DNA of 64,000 nt from Dolichospermum sp. DET69 (GTDB taxonomy: Bacteria; Cyanobacteriota; Cyanobacteriia; Cyanobacteriales; Nostocaceae): assembly GCA_017355425.1 (NCBI GenBank), contig CP070234.1:62001-126000 (forward strand), written 5' to 3'. Within the stretch, counting starts at the first letter, position 1. Each line of letters starts with the position of its first letter. The notes below the pieces were generated by a model. The model was not told the origin of the DNA. It ran no database searches and saw only the letters and a program-made list of their open reading frames with translations. This document shows positions 43,601 to 54,200 of the stretch, one piece after another. The translations under genes and the position numbers were made by a program.

Positions 43601-45660
43601 TTGAACTATTGGTTGCAAAACATCGTGAGGAAGCGACACAAAAGCCCATCTACGATTGGCTTTATGAAGTGGTTTGGCAACCGCAGTTGCTGACTGTATC
43701 TACCTTACCTGCTGTGGAAACAGAGGGTAGACAATGGCTCATCTTCGCCGATGCTAGTGGAAACGGTGAAGCACTTGCGGCTCAATTACGTCAGCAAGGG
43801 GATATAATTACGCTTGTCTATGCTGGTCTAAAATATCACTCGGCTAATAATAAACAAAATACCGGGGGGGACATCCCATATTTTCAGATTGATCCGACCC
43901 AAAGGGATGATTATGAAAGGTTGTTTGCTGCTTTGCCTCCACTGTATGGTATTGTTCATCTTTGGAGCTTAGATATACTTAGCTTGGGTAAAGTATCTAA
44001 CCTAATTGAAAATGTACAATTAGGTAGTGGCACTCTATTAAATTTAATACAGACAGTCGTGCAACTTGAAGCGCCCACCCCTAGCTTGTGGCTCGTGACA
44101 AAGAACGCGCAAGCTGTGCATAAAGACGATAGCCTAGTCGGAGTGCTTCAGTCACCCTTATGGGGTATGGGTAAGGTGATAGCCTTAGAACACCCTGAAC
44201 TCAACTGTGTATCAATTGACCTTGATGGCGAAGGGCTTCCAGATGAACAAGCCAATTTTCTGGCGGCTGAACTCCGCGCCGCCTCCGAGTTCAGAAATAC
44301 CACCATTCCCCACGAAAGTCAAGTTGCTTGGCGTAATAGGACTCGCTATGTGTCACGGTTCAAAGGTTATCAGAACCATCCCGCGACCTCATCAAAAATG
44401 CCTATTCGACCAGATGCCACTTATTTGATCACGGGCGGCTTTGGTGGTTTGGGCTTGCTTGTGGCTCGTTGGATGGTTGAACAGGGGGCTACCCATCTAG
44501 TTCTGATGGGACGCAGCCAACCCAAACCAGCCGCCCAAAAACAACTGCAAGAGATAGCCGCGCTGGGTGCAACAGTGACGGTGGTGCAAGCCGATGTTGG
44601 CATCCGCTCCCAAGTAGCTGATGTGTTGGCACAGATTGATAAGGCATATCCTTTGGCTGGTATTATTCATACTGCCGGTGTATTAGACGACGGAATCTTA
44701 TTACAGCAAAATTGGGCGCGTTTTAGCAAGGTATTCGCCCCCAAACTAGAGGGAACTTGGCATCTACATACACTGACTGAAGAGATGCCGCTTGATTTCT
44801 TTGTTTGTTTTTCCTCAACAGCAGGATTGCTGGGCAGTGGTGGACAAGCTAACTATGCTGCCGCCAATGCCTTTTTAGATGCCTTTGCCCATCATCGGCG
44901 AATACAAGGCTTGCCAGCTCTCTCGATTAACTGGGACGCTTGGTCTCAAGTGGGAATGGCGGCACGTCTCCAACAAGCTTCTTCACAAAGCACCACAGTT
45001 GGGCAAGATAGTAGCACTTTGGAAATTTCACCAGAACAGGGATTGCAAATCTTTGCCTATCTCCTGCAACAACCATCCGCCCAAATTGCGGCCATTTCTA
45101 CCGATGGGCTTCGCAAGATGTACGACACAAGCTCGGCCTTTTTTGCTTTACTTGATCTTGACAGGTCTTCCTCCACTACCCAGGAGAAATCTACACTTCC
45201 TCATGAAGTTGGCCTTACCTTGCTCGAACAATTGCAGCAAGCTCGGCCAAAAGAGCGAGAGAAAATGTTACTGCGCCATCTACAGACCCAAGTTGCTGCG
45301 GTATTGCGTAGTCCCGAACTGCCCGCAGTTCATCAACCCTTCACTGATTTGGGGATGGATTCGTTGATGTCACTGGAATTGAGGCGGCGTTTGGAAGAAA
45401 GTCTGGGGATTCAGATGCCTGCAACGCTTGCATTCGATTATCCTATGGTAGACCGTTTAGCTAAGTTTATACTGACTCAAATATGTATAAATTCTGAGAC
45501 AGATACCTCAGCAGTTCTCACACCAGATGGAAATGGGGAGGAAAAAGACAGTAATAAGGACAGAAGTACCAGCACTTCCGTTGACTCAAATATTACTTCC
45601 ATAGCAGAAGATTTATTCGCACTCGAATCCTTACTAAATAAAATAAAAAGAGATCAATAA
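40657..45660 (+). CDS. cyrC: Type I PKS module, KS-AT-KR-ACP (CyrC)
   Basis: A 1667-residue module: coiled start (MKNALNEINSLRSQLAAVEAQ), KS (DTACSSSLVSVHQA, Cys ~207; EAHGTGTPLGDP), AT (GHSIGEYVA, Ser ~664; HAFHS), no DH, a linker holding the structural half of the KR, KR (TGGFGGLG ~1258; GQANYAAANAF ~1398 with intact Tyr) and ACP (LGMDSLMSLEL, Ser ~1567). It extends the CyrB product with malonate and leaves a hydroxyl, in agreement with the absence of DH. The stop overlaps the next ATG (TAATG), so cyrC and cyrD are coupled. First gene of the rightward arm. Confidence 0.94.
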   Translation: MSQPNYGILMKNALNEINSLRSQLAAVEAQKNESIAIVGMSCRFPGGATTPERFWVLLREGISAITEIPADRWDVDKYYDADPTSSGKMHTRYGGFLNEVDTFEPSFFNIAAREAVSMDPQQRLLLEVSWEALESGNIVPATLFDSSTGVFIGIGGSNYKSLMIENRSRIGKTDLYDLSGTDVSVAAGRISYILGLMGPSFVIDTACSSSLVSVHQACQSLRHRECDLALAGGVGLLIDPNEMIGLSQGGMLAPDGSCKTFDANANGYVRGEGCGMIVLKRLSDATADGDNILAIIRGSMVNHDGHSSGLTAPRGPAQVSVIKQALDRAGIAPDAVSYVEAHGTGTPLGDPIEMDSLNEVFGRRTEPLWVGSVKTNIGHLEAASGIAGLIKVVLMLKNKQIPPHLHFKTPNPYIDWKNLPVEIPTTLHAWDDKTLKDRKRIAGVSSFSFSGTNAHIVLSEAPSNEPISNHAAVERPWHLLTLSAKNEEALANLVGLYQSFISTTDASLADICYTANTARTHFSHRLALSATSHIQIEALLSAYKEESVSLSINQGCVLSKSRAPKVAFLFTGQGSQYVQMAGELYETQPTFRNCLDRCAEILQSIFSSRNSPWGNPLLSVLYPKHESKEIDQTAYTQPALFAVEYALAQMWRSWGIEPDIVMGHSIGEYVAACVAGIFSLEDGLKLAAERGHLMQALPQDGEMVAISASLEEVQAAIQSDQRVVIAAVNGPRSVVISGDRQAVQVFTNTLEDQGIRCKRLSVSHAFHSPLMKPMQQEFAKVAREINYSPPKIALVSNLIGDLISPESSLEEGAIASPGYWVNHVCNPVLFADGIATMQAQDVQVFLEVGPKPTLSGLVQQYFDEVAHSDRPVTIPTLRPNQPNWQTLLESLGQLYTLGVQVDWAGFDGDYARRNVSLPTYAWNRQRYWLEKQAAPLLETTQVRPATAIVEHLKQGNVPEIMDLLAATDVLSDEARKFLPSIIELLVAKHREEATQKPIYDWLYEVVWQPQLLTVSTLPAVETEGRQWLIFADASGNGEALAAQLRQQGDIITLVYAGLKYHSANNKQNTGGDIPYFQIDPTQRDDYERLFAALPPLYGIVHLWSLDILSLGKVSNLIENVQLGSGTLLNLIQTVVQLEAPTPSLWLVTKNAQAVHKDDSLVGVLQSPLWGMGKVIALEHPELNCVSIDLDGEGLPDEQANFLAAELRAASEFRNTTIPHESQVAWRNRTRYVSRFKGYQNHPATSSKMPIRPDATYLITGGFGGLGLLVARWMVEQGATHLVLMGRSQPKPAAQKQLQEIAALGATVTVVQADVGIRSQVADVLAQIDKAYPLAGIIHTAGVLDDGILLQQNWARFSKVFAPKLEGTWHLHTLTEEMPLDFFVCFSSTAGLLGSGGQANYAAANAFLDAFAHHRRIQGLPALSINWDAWSQVGMAARLQQASSQSTTVGQDSSTLEISPEQGLQIFAYLLQQPSAQIAAISTDGLRKMYDTSSAFFALLDLDRSSSTTQEKSTLPHEVGLTLLEQLQQARPKEREKMLLRHLQTQVAAVLRSPELPAVHQPFTDLGMDSLMSLELRRRLEESLGIQMPATLAFDYPMVDRLAKFILTQICINSETDTSAVLTPDGNGEEKDSNKDRSTSTSVDSNITSIAEDLFALESLLNKIKRDQ

Positions 45661-48600
45661 TGAAAGTACCTATAACAGCAAACGAAGATGCAGCTACATT
45701 ACTTCAGCGTGTTGGACTGTCCCTAAAGGAAGCACACCAACAACTTGAAGCAATGCAACGCCGAGCGCACGAACCGATCGCAATTGTGGGGCTGGGACTG
45801 CGGTTTCCGGGAGCGGATTCACCACAGACATTCTGGAAACTACTTCAGAATGGTGTTGATATGGTCACCGAAATCCCTAGCGATCGCTGGGCAGTTGATG
45901 ACTACTATGATCCCCAACCTGGGCGGCCAGGCAAAATGTATATTCGTGAAGCCGCTTTTGTTAATGCGGTGGATAAATTCGATGCCTCGTTTTTTGATAT
46001 TTCGCCACGTGAAGCGGCCAATATAGATCCCCAGCATAGAATGTTGCTGGAGGTAGCTTGGGAGGCACTCGAAAGGGCTGGCATTGCTCCCAGCCAATTG
46101 ATGGATAGCCAAACGGGGGTCTTTGTCGGGATGAGCGAAAATGACTATTATACTCACCTAGAAAATACAGGGGATCATCATAATGTCTATGCGGCAACGG
46201 GCAATAGCAATTACTATGCTCCGGGGCGTTTATCCTATCTGTTGGGGCTTCAAGGACCTAACATGGTTGTTGATAGTGCCTGTTCCTCCTCCTTAGTGGC
46301 TGTACATCTTGCCTGTAATAGTTTGCGGATGGGAGAATGTGATTTGGCACTGGCTGGTGGCGTTCAGCTTATGTTAATCCCAGACCCTATGATTGGGACT
46401 GCCCAGTTAAATGCCTTTGCGACCGATGGTCGTAGTAAAACATTTGACGCTGCCGCCGATGGCTATGGACGCGGCGAAGGTTGTGGCATGATTGTACTTA
46501 AACGAATAAGTGACGCGATCGCGGCAGACGATCCAATTTTAGCCATAATCCGGGGTAGTGCAGTCAATCATGGCGGGCGTAGCAGTGGTTTAACTGCCCC
46601 TAATAAGCTGTCTCAAGAAGCCTTACTGCGTCAGGCACTACAAAACGCCAAGGTTCAGCCGGAAGCAGTCAGTTATATCGAAGCCCATGGCACAGGGACA
46701 CAACTAGGCGACCCTATTGAGGTGGGAGCATTAACGACCGTCTTTGGATCTTCTCGTTCAGAACCCTTGTGGATTGGCTCTGTCAAAACTAATATCGGGC
46801 ACCTAGAACCAGCCGCTGGTATTGCGGGGTTAATAAAAGTCATTTTATCATTACAAGAAAAACAGATTCCTCCCAGTCTCCATTTTCAAAACCCTAATCC
46901 CTTCATTGATTGGGAATCTTCGCCAGTTCAAGTGCCGACACAGTGTGTACCCTGGACTGGGAAAGAGCGCGTCGCTGGAGTTAGCTCGTTTGGTATGAGC
47001 GGTACAAACTGTCATCTAGTTGTCGCAGAAGCACCTGTCCGCCAAAACGAAAAATCTGAAAATGCACCGGAGCGTCCTTGTCACATTCTGACCCTTTCAG
47101 CCAAAACCGAAGCGGCACTCAACGCATTGGTAGCCCGTTACATGGCATTTCTCAGGGAAGCGCCCCCCATATCCCTAGCTGATCTTTGTTATAGTGCCAA
47201 TGTCGGGCGTAATCTTTTTGCCCATCGCTTAAGTTTTATCTCCGAGAACATCGCGCAGTTATCAGAACAATTAGAACACTACCCACAGCAGGCTACAATG
47301 CCAACGCAACATAATGTGGTACTAGATAATCAACTCAGCCCTCAAATCGCTTTTCTGTTTACTGGACAAGGTTCGCAGTACATCAACATGGGGCGTGAGC
47401 TTTACGAAACTCAGCCTACCTTCCGTCGGATTATGGACGAATGTGACGACATTCTGCATCCATTGTTGGGTGAATCAATTCTGAACATACTCTACACTTC
47501 CCCTAGCAAACTTAATCAAACCGTTTATACCCAACCTGCCCTTTTTGCTTTTGAATATGCCCTAGCAAAACTATGGATATCATGGGGCATTGAGCCTGAT
47601 GTCGTACTGGGTCACAGCGTGGGTGAATATGTAGCCGCTTGTCTGGCGGGTGTCTTTAGTTTAGAAGATGGGTTAAAACTCATTGCATCTCGTGGACGTT
47701 TGATGCAAGCCTTACCGCCGGGGAAAATGCTTAGTATCAGAAGCAATGAGATAGTAGTGAAAGCGCTCATCGCGCCTTATAGTGCAGAAGTATCAATTGC
47801 AGCAATCAATGGACAGCAAAGCGTGGTGATCTCCGGCAAAGCTGAAATTATAGATAATTTAGCAGCACAGTTTGCATCGGAAGGCATCAAAACACACCTA
47901 ATCACCGTCTCTCACGCTTTCCACTCGCCAATGATGACCCCCATGCTGAAAGCATTCCGAGACGTTGCCAGCACCATCAGCTATAGGTCACCCAGTTTGT
48001 CACTGATTTCTAACGTTACAGGGCAATTGGCAACCGAGGAGGTTGCTACACCTGATTATTGGGTACGTCATGTCCATTCTGCCGTCCGTTTTGCCGATGG
48101 TATTGCCACAGTGGCAGAACAGAATACTGACATCCTCCTAGAAGTAGGACCCAAACCAATATTGTTGGGTATGGCAAAGCAGATTCATAGTGAAAACGGT
48201 TCAGCTAGTCATCCGCTCATGCTACCCAGCTTGCGCGAAGATGGCAACGATTGGCAGCAGATGCTTTCTACTTGTGGACAACTCGTAGTTAATGGAGTCA
48301 AGATTGACTGGGCGGGTTTTGACAAAGATTATTCACGACACAAAATATTGTTGCCCACCTATCCATTTCAGAGAGAACGATATTGGATTGAAAGCTCTGT
48401 CAAAAAGCCCCAACAACAGAGGGTGCGCCCAATGTTGGATAAGATGATCCGGCTACCATCAGAGAACAAAGTGGTGTTTGAAACCGAGTTTGGCGTGCGA
48501 CAGATGCCTCATATCTCCGATCATCAGATCTACGGTGAAGTCATTGTACCGGGGGCAGTATTAGCCTCCTTAATCTTCAATGCAGCACAGGTTTTATACC

Positions 48601-51215
48601 CAGACTATCAGCATGAATTAACCGATATTGCTTTTTATCAGCCAATTATCTTTCATGACGATGATACGGTGATCGTGCAGGCGATTTTCAGCCCTGATAA
48701 GTCACAGGAGAATCAAAGCCATCAAACGTTTCCACCCATGACTTTCCAGATTATTAGCTTCATGCCGGATGATCCCTTAGAGAACAAACCGAAAGTCCAT
48801 GTCACAGGGTGTCTGAGAATGTTGCGCGATGCCCAACCGCCAACACTCTCCCCGAACGAAATACGTCAGCGTTGTCCACATACCGTAAATGGTCATGACT
48901 GGTACAATAGCTTAGTCAAACAAAAATTTGAAATGGGCCCTTCCTTTAGGTGGGTACAGCAACTTTGGCATGGGGAAAATGAAGCATTGACCCGTCTTCA
49001 CATACCAGATGTGGTCGGCTCTGTATCAGGACATCAAATTCACGGCATATTGCTCGATGGTTCGCTTTCAACCACCGCTGTCATGGAGTACGAGTACGGA
49101 GACTCCGCGACCAGAGTTCCTTTGTCATTTGCTTCTCTGCAACTGTACAAACCCGTTACGGGAACAGAGTGGTGGTGCTACGCGAGGAAGATTGGGGAAT
49201 TCAAATATGACTTCCAGATTATGAATGAGACCGGGGAAACCTTGGTGAAAGCAATTGGCTTTGTACTTCGTGAAGCTTCTCCCGAAAAATTCCTCAGAAC
49301 AACATACGTACACAACTGGCTTGTAGACATTGAATGGCAAGCTCAATCAACTTCCCTAGTCCCTTCTGATGGCACTATCTCTGGCAGTTGTTTGGTTTTA
49401 TCAGATCAGCATGGAACAGGGGCTGCATTGGCACAAAGGCTAGACAATGCTGGAGTGCCAATGACCATGATCTATGCGAAGCAGATACTGGACAATTACG
49501 AATTAATATTCCGTACTTTGCCAGATTTACAACAAGTCGTCTATTTATGGGGGTTGGATCAAAAAGAGGATTGTCACCCCATGAAGCAAGCAGAGGATAA
49601 CTGTACATCGGTGCTATATCTTGTGCAAGCATTACTCAATACCTACTCAACCCCGCCATCCTTACTTATTGTCACCTGTGATGCACAAGCGGTGGTTGAA
49701 CAAGATCGAGTAAATGGCTTCGCCCAATCATCTTTGTGGGGACTTGCCAAAGTTATCATGCTAGAACACCCAGAATTGTCCTGTGTTTACATGGATGTGG
49801 AAGCTGGATATTTACAGCAAGATGTGGCGAACACGATATTTACACAGCTAACAAGAGGCCATCTACCAAAGGACGGAGAAGAGAGTCAGTTGGCTTGGCG
49901 CAATGGACAAGCATACGTAGCACGTCTTAGTCAATATAAACCCAAATCCGAACAACTGGTTGAGATCCGCAGCGATCGCAGCTATTTGATCACTGGTGGA
50001 CGGGGCGGTGTCGGCTTACAAGTCGCACGGTGGTTAGTGGAAAAGGGGGCTAAACATCTCGTTTTGTTGGGGCGCAGTCAGCCCAGTTCCGAAGTATCTA
50101 TGGTGTTGGATGAACTAGAATCAGCCGGGGCGCAAATCATTGTGGCTCAAGCTGATATTAGCGATGAGAAGATATTAGCGCAGATTCTGACCAATCTAAC
50201 CGTACCTCTGTGTGGTGTAATACACGCCGCAGGAGTGCTTGATGATGCGAGTCTGCTCCAACAAACTCCAGCCAAGCTCAAAAAAGTTCTATTGCCAAAA
50301 GCACAGGGGGCTTGGATTTTGCATAAGTTGACTCTGGAGCAGCCACTAGACTTCTTTGTTCTCTTTTCTTCTGCCAGTTCTCTATTAGGTGCGCCAGGGC
50401 AGGCCAACTATTCAGCAGCCAATGCGTTCCTAGATGGTTTAGCTGCCTATCGGCGAGGGCGAGGACTCCCCTGTTTGTCTATCTGCTGGGGGGCATGGGA
50501 TCAAGTCGGTATGGCTGCACGACAAGGGCTACTGGACAAGTTACCGCAAAGAGGTGAAGAGGCCATTCCGTTACAGAAAGGCTTAGACCTCTTCGGCGAA
50601 TTACTGAACGAGCCAGCCGCTCAAATTGGTGTCATCCCAATTCAATGGACTCGCTTCTTGGATCATCAAAAAGGTAATTTGCCTTTTTATGAAAAGTTTT
50701 CTAAGTCTAGCCGGAAAGCGCAGAGTTACGATTCGATGGCGGTCAGTCACACAGAAGATATTCAGAGGAGGCTGAAGCAAGCTGCTGTGCAAGATCGACC
50801 AAAATTATTAGAAGTGCATCTTCGCTCTCAAGTCGCTCAACTGTTAGGAACAAACGTGGCAGAACTACCAAATGAAGAAGGGGTTGGTTTTGTTACGTTA
50901 GGTCTTGACTCGCTCACCTCTATTGAACTGCGTAACAGTTTACAACGCACATTAGATTGTTCATTGCCTGTCACCTTTGCCTTTGACTACCCAACCATAG
51001 AAATAGCGGTTAAGTACCTAACACAAGTTGTACTTGCACCAATGGAAGGCGCAGCACCGCAGCAAACAGACTCTTTATCAGCAATATTCACAGATACTTC
51101 GTCTATCGGGACAATTCTTGACAACGAAACAGATGTGTTAGACAGCGAAATGCAAAGTGATGAAGATGAATCTTTGTCTACACTTATACAAAAATTATCA
51201 GCACATTTGGATTAG
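45660..51215 (+). CDS. cyrD: Type I PKS module, KS-AT-DH-KR-ACP (CyrD)
   Basis: An 1851-residue module: coiled docking start (LKEAHQQLEAMQRR), KS (VDSACSSSLVAVHLA, Cys ~207, Ser instead of the usual Thr before Ala), AT (GHSVGEYVA ~651; HAFHS), DH (SDHQIYGEVIVPG, His ~955; LLDGSL with Asp), KR (TGGRGGVG ~1443; GQANYSAANAF ~1583) and ACP (LGLDSLTSIEL ~1750). All main catalytic residues are visible, so reduction and dehydration should work. The double bond is proposed to take part in ring closure by guanidino attack. It starts in the cyrC stop and is followed by cyrF after 55 bp. Confidence 0.92.
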   Translation: MKVPITANEDAATLLQRVGLSLKEAHQQLEAMQRRAHEPIAIVGLGLRFPGADSPQTFWKLLQNGVDMVTEIPSDRWAVDDYYDPQPGRPGKMYIREAAFVNAVDKFDASFFDISPREAANIDPQHRMLLEVAWEALERAGIAPSQLMDSQTGVFVGMSENDYYTHLENTGDHHNVYAATGNSNYYAPGRLSYLLGLQGPNMVVDSACSSSLVAVHLACNSLRMGECDLALAGGVQLMLIPDPMIGTAQLNAFATDGRSKTFDAAADGYGRGEGCGMIVLKRISDAIAADDPILAIIRGSAVNHGGRSSGLTAPNKLSQEALLRQALQNAKVQPEAVSYIEAHGTGTQLGDPIEVGALTTVFGSSRSEPLWIGSVKTNIGHLEPAAGIAGLIKVILSLQEKQIPPSLHFQNPNPFIDWESSPVQVPTQCVPWTGKERVAGVSSFGMSGTNCHLVVAEAPVRQNEKSENAPERPCHILTLSAKTEAALNALVARYMAFLREAPPISLADLCYSANVGRNLFAHRLSFISENIAQLSEQLEHYPQQATMPTQHNVVLDNQLSPQIAFLFTGQGSQYINMGRELYETQPTFRRIMDECDDILHPLLGESILNILYTSPSKLNQTVYTQPALFAFEYALAKLWISWGIEPDVVLGHSVGEYVAACLAGVFSLEDGLKLIASRGRLMQALPPGKMLSIRSNEIVVKALIAPYSAEVSIAAINGQQSVVISGKAEIIDNLAAQFASEGIKTHLITVSHAFHSPMMTPMLKAFRDVASTISYRSPSLSLISNVTGQLATEEVATPDYWVRHVHSAVRFADGIATVAEQNTDILLEVGPKPILLGMAKQIHSENGSASHPLMLPSLREDGNDWQQMLSTCGQLVVNGVKIDWAGFDKDYSRHKILLPTYPFQRERYWIESSVKKPQQQRVRPMLDKMIRLPSENKVVFETEFGVRQMPHISDHQIYGEVIVPGAVLASLIFNAAQVLYPDYQHELTDIAFYQPIIFHDDDTVIVQAIFSPDKSQENQSHQTFPPMTFQIISFMPDDPLENKPKVHVTGCLRMLRDAQPPTLSPNEIRQRCPHTVNGHDWYNSLVKQKFEMGPSFRWVQQLWHGENEALTRLHIPDVVGSVSGHQIHGILLDGSLSTTAVMEYEYGDSATRVPLSFASLQLYKPVTGTEWWCYARKIGEFKYDFQIMNETGETLVKAIGFVLREASPEKFLRTTYVHNWLVDIEWQAQSTSLVPSDGTISGSCLVLSDQHGTGAALAQRLDNAGVPMTMIYAKQILDNYELIFRTLPDLQQVVYLWGLDQKEDCHPMKQAEDNCTSVLYLVQALLNTYSTPPSLLIVTCDAQAVVEQDRVNGFAQSSLWGLAKVIMLEHPELSCVYMDVEAGYLQQDVANTIFTQLTRGHLPKDGEESQLAWRNGQAYVARLSQYKPKSEQLVEIRSDRSYLITGGRGGVGLQVARWLVEKGAKHLVLLGRSQPSSEVSMVLDELESAGAQIIVAQADISDEKILAQILTNLTVPLCGVIHAAGVLDDASLLQQTPAKLKKVLLPKAQGAWILHKLTLEQPLDFFVLFSSASSLLGAPGQANYSAANAFLDGLAAYRRGRGLPCLSICWGAWDQVGMAARQGLLDKLPQRGEEAIPLQKGLDLFGELLNEPAAQIGVIPIQWTRFLDHQKGNLPFYEKFSKSSRKAQSYDSMAVSHTEDIQRRLKQAAVQDRPKLLEVHLRSQVAQLLGTNVAELPNEEGVGFVTLGLDSLTSIELRNSLQRTLDCSLPVTFAFDYPTIEIAVKYLTQVVLAPMEGAAPQQTDSLSAIFTDTSSIGTILDNETDVLDSEMQSDEDESLSTLIQKLSAHLD

Positions 51216-51270
51216 GCGTGATCAATAATTACACATTGTGGAAGTGAGCATACAAGTAAAGGACAAATGA

Positions 51271-54200
51271 ATGAACGCTTTGTCAGAAAATCAGGTAACT
51301 TCTATAGTCAAGAAGGCATTGAACAAAATAGAGGAGTTACAAGCCGAACTTGACCGTTTAAAATACGCGCAACGGGAACCAATCGCCATCATTGGGATGG
51401 GCTGTCGCTTTCCTGGTGCAGACACACCTGAAGCTTTTTGGAAATTATTGCATAATGGGGTTGATGCTATCCAAGAGATGCCAAAAAGCCGTTGGGATAT
51501 TGACGACTATTATGATCCCACGCCAGCAACACCCGGCAAAATGTATACACGTTTTGGTGGTTTTCTCGACCAAATAGCAGCCTTCGACCCTGAGTTCTTT
51601 CGCATTTCTACCCGTGAGGCAATCAGCTTAGACCCTCAACAGAGGTTGCTTCTGGAAGTGAGTTGGGAAGCCTTAGAACGGGCTGGGCTGACAGGCAATA
51701 AACTGACTACACAAACAGGTGTCTTTGTTGGCATCAGTGAAAGTGATTATCGTGATTTGATTATGCGTAATGGTTCTGACCTAGATGTATATTCTGGTTC
51801 AGGTAACTGCCATAGTACAGCCAGCGGGCGTTTATCTTATTATTTGGGACTTACTGGACCCAATTTGTCCCTTGATACCGCCTGTTCGTCCTCTTTGGTT
51901 TCTGTGGCATTGGCTGTCAAGAGCCTACGTCAACAGGATTGTGATTTGGCATTGGCGGGTGGTGTACAGATACAAGTGATACCAGATGGCTTTATCAAAG
52001 CCTGTCAATCCCGGATGTTGTCGCCTGATGGACGGTGCAAAACATTTGATGTCCAGGCAGATGGTTATGCCCGTGCTGAGGGGTGTGGGATGGTAGTTCT
52101 CAAACGCCTATCCGATGCCATTGCTGACAATGACAATATCCTGGCCTTGATTCGTGGTGCCGCAGTCAATCATGATGGCTACACGAGTGGCTTAACCGTT
52201 CCTAGTGGTCCCTCACAACAGGCGGTGATCCAACAGGCATTAGCGGATGCTGGACTACACCCAGATCAAATCAGCTATATTGAGGCACACGGCACAGGTA
52301 CGTCCTTAGGCGATCCTATTGAAATGGGTGCGATTGGGCAAGTCTTTGGTCAACGCTCACAGCCACTTGTCGTCGGTTCGGTCAAGACGAATATTGGTCA
52401 TACTGAAGCCGCTGCTGGCATTGCCGGTCTCATCAAGGTTGTACTCTCAATGCAGCACGGTGAAATCCCAGCAAACTTACACTTCGACCAGCCAAGTCCT
52501 TATATTGACTGGGATCAATTACCAGTCAGTATCCCAACAGAAACAATACCTTGGTCTACTAGCGATCGCTTTGCAGGAGTCAGTAGCTTTGGCTTTAGTG
52601 GCACAAACTCTCATATCGTACTAGAGGCAGCCCCAAACATAGAGCAACCTACTGATGATATTAATCAAACGCCGCATATTTTGACCTTAGCTGCAAAAAC
52701 ACCCGCAGCCCTGCAAGAACTGGCTCGGCGTTATGCGACTCAGATAGAGACCTCTCCCGATGTTCCTCTGGCGGACATTTGTTTCACAGCACACATAGGG
52801 CGTAAACATTTTAAACATAGGTTTGCGGTAGTCACGGAATCTCAAGAGCAACTGCGTTTGCAATTGGAGGCATTTGCACAATCAGGGGGTGGGGGGCGAG
52901 AAGTCAAATCGCTACCAAAGATAGCCTTTCTTTTTACAGGTCAAGGCTCACAGTATGTGGGAATGGGTCGTCAACTTTACGAAAACCAACCTACCTTCCG
53001 AAAAGCACTCGCCCATTGTGATGACATCTTGCGTGCTGGTGCATATTTCGACCGATCACTACTTTCGATTCTCTACCCAGAGGGAAAATCAGAAGCCATT
53101 CACCAAACCGCTTATACTCAGCCCGCGCTTTTTGCTCTTGAGTATGCGATCGCTCAGTTGTGGCACTCCTGGGGTATCAAACCAGATATCGTGATGGGGC
53201 ATAGTGTAGGTGAATACGTCGCCGCTTGTGTGGCGGGCATATTTTCTTTAGAGGATGGGCTGAAACTAATTGCTACTCGTGGTCGTCTGATGCAATCCCT
53301 ACCTCAAGACGGAACGATGGTTTCTTTTTTGGCAAGTGAAGCTCGTATCCAGGAAGCTATTACACCTTACCGAGATAATGTGTCAATCGCAGCGATAAAT
53401 GGGACAGAAAGCGTGGTTATCTCTGGCAAACGCACCTCTGTGATGGCAATTGCTGAACAACTCGCCACCGTTGGCATCAAGACACGCCAACTGACGGTTT
53501 CCCATGCCTTCCATTCACCACTTATGACACCCATCTTGGATGAGTTCCGCCAGGTGGCAGCCAGTATCACCTATCACCAGCCCAAGTTGCTACTTGTCTC
53601 CAACGTCTCCGGGAAAGTGGCCGGCCCTGAAATCACCAGACCAGATTACTGGGTACGCCATGTCCGTGAGGCAGTGCGCTTTGCCGATGGAGTGAGGACG
53701 CTGAATGAACAAGGTGTCAATATCTTTCTGGAAATCGGTTCTACCGCTACCCTGTTGGGCATGGCACTGCGAGTAAACGAGGAAGATTCAACTGCCTCAA
53801 AAGGAACTTCGTCTTGCTACCTGCCCAGTTTACGGGAAAGCCAGAAGGATTGTCAGCAGATGTTCACTAGTCTGGGTGAGTTGTACGTACATGGATATGA
53901 TATTGATTGGGGTGCATTTAATCGGGGATATCAAGGACGCAAGGTGATATTGCCAACCTATCCGTTTCAGCGACAACGTTATTGGCTTCCCGACTCTAAG
54001 TTGGCACAAAGTTCCGATTTAGATACCTTTCAAGCTCAGAGCAGCGCATCATCACAAAATCCTAGCGCGGTGTCCACTTTACTGATGGAATATTTGCAAG
54101 CAGGTGATGTCCAATCTTTAGTTGGGCTTTTGGATGATGAACGGAAACTCTCTGCTGCTGAACGAATTGCACTACCCAGTATTTTGGAGTTTTTGGTAGA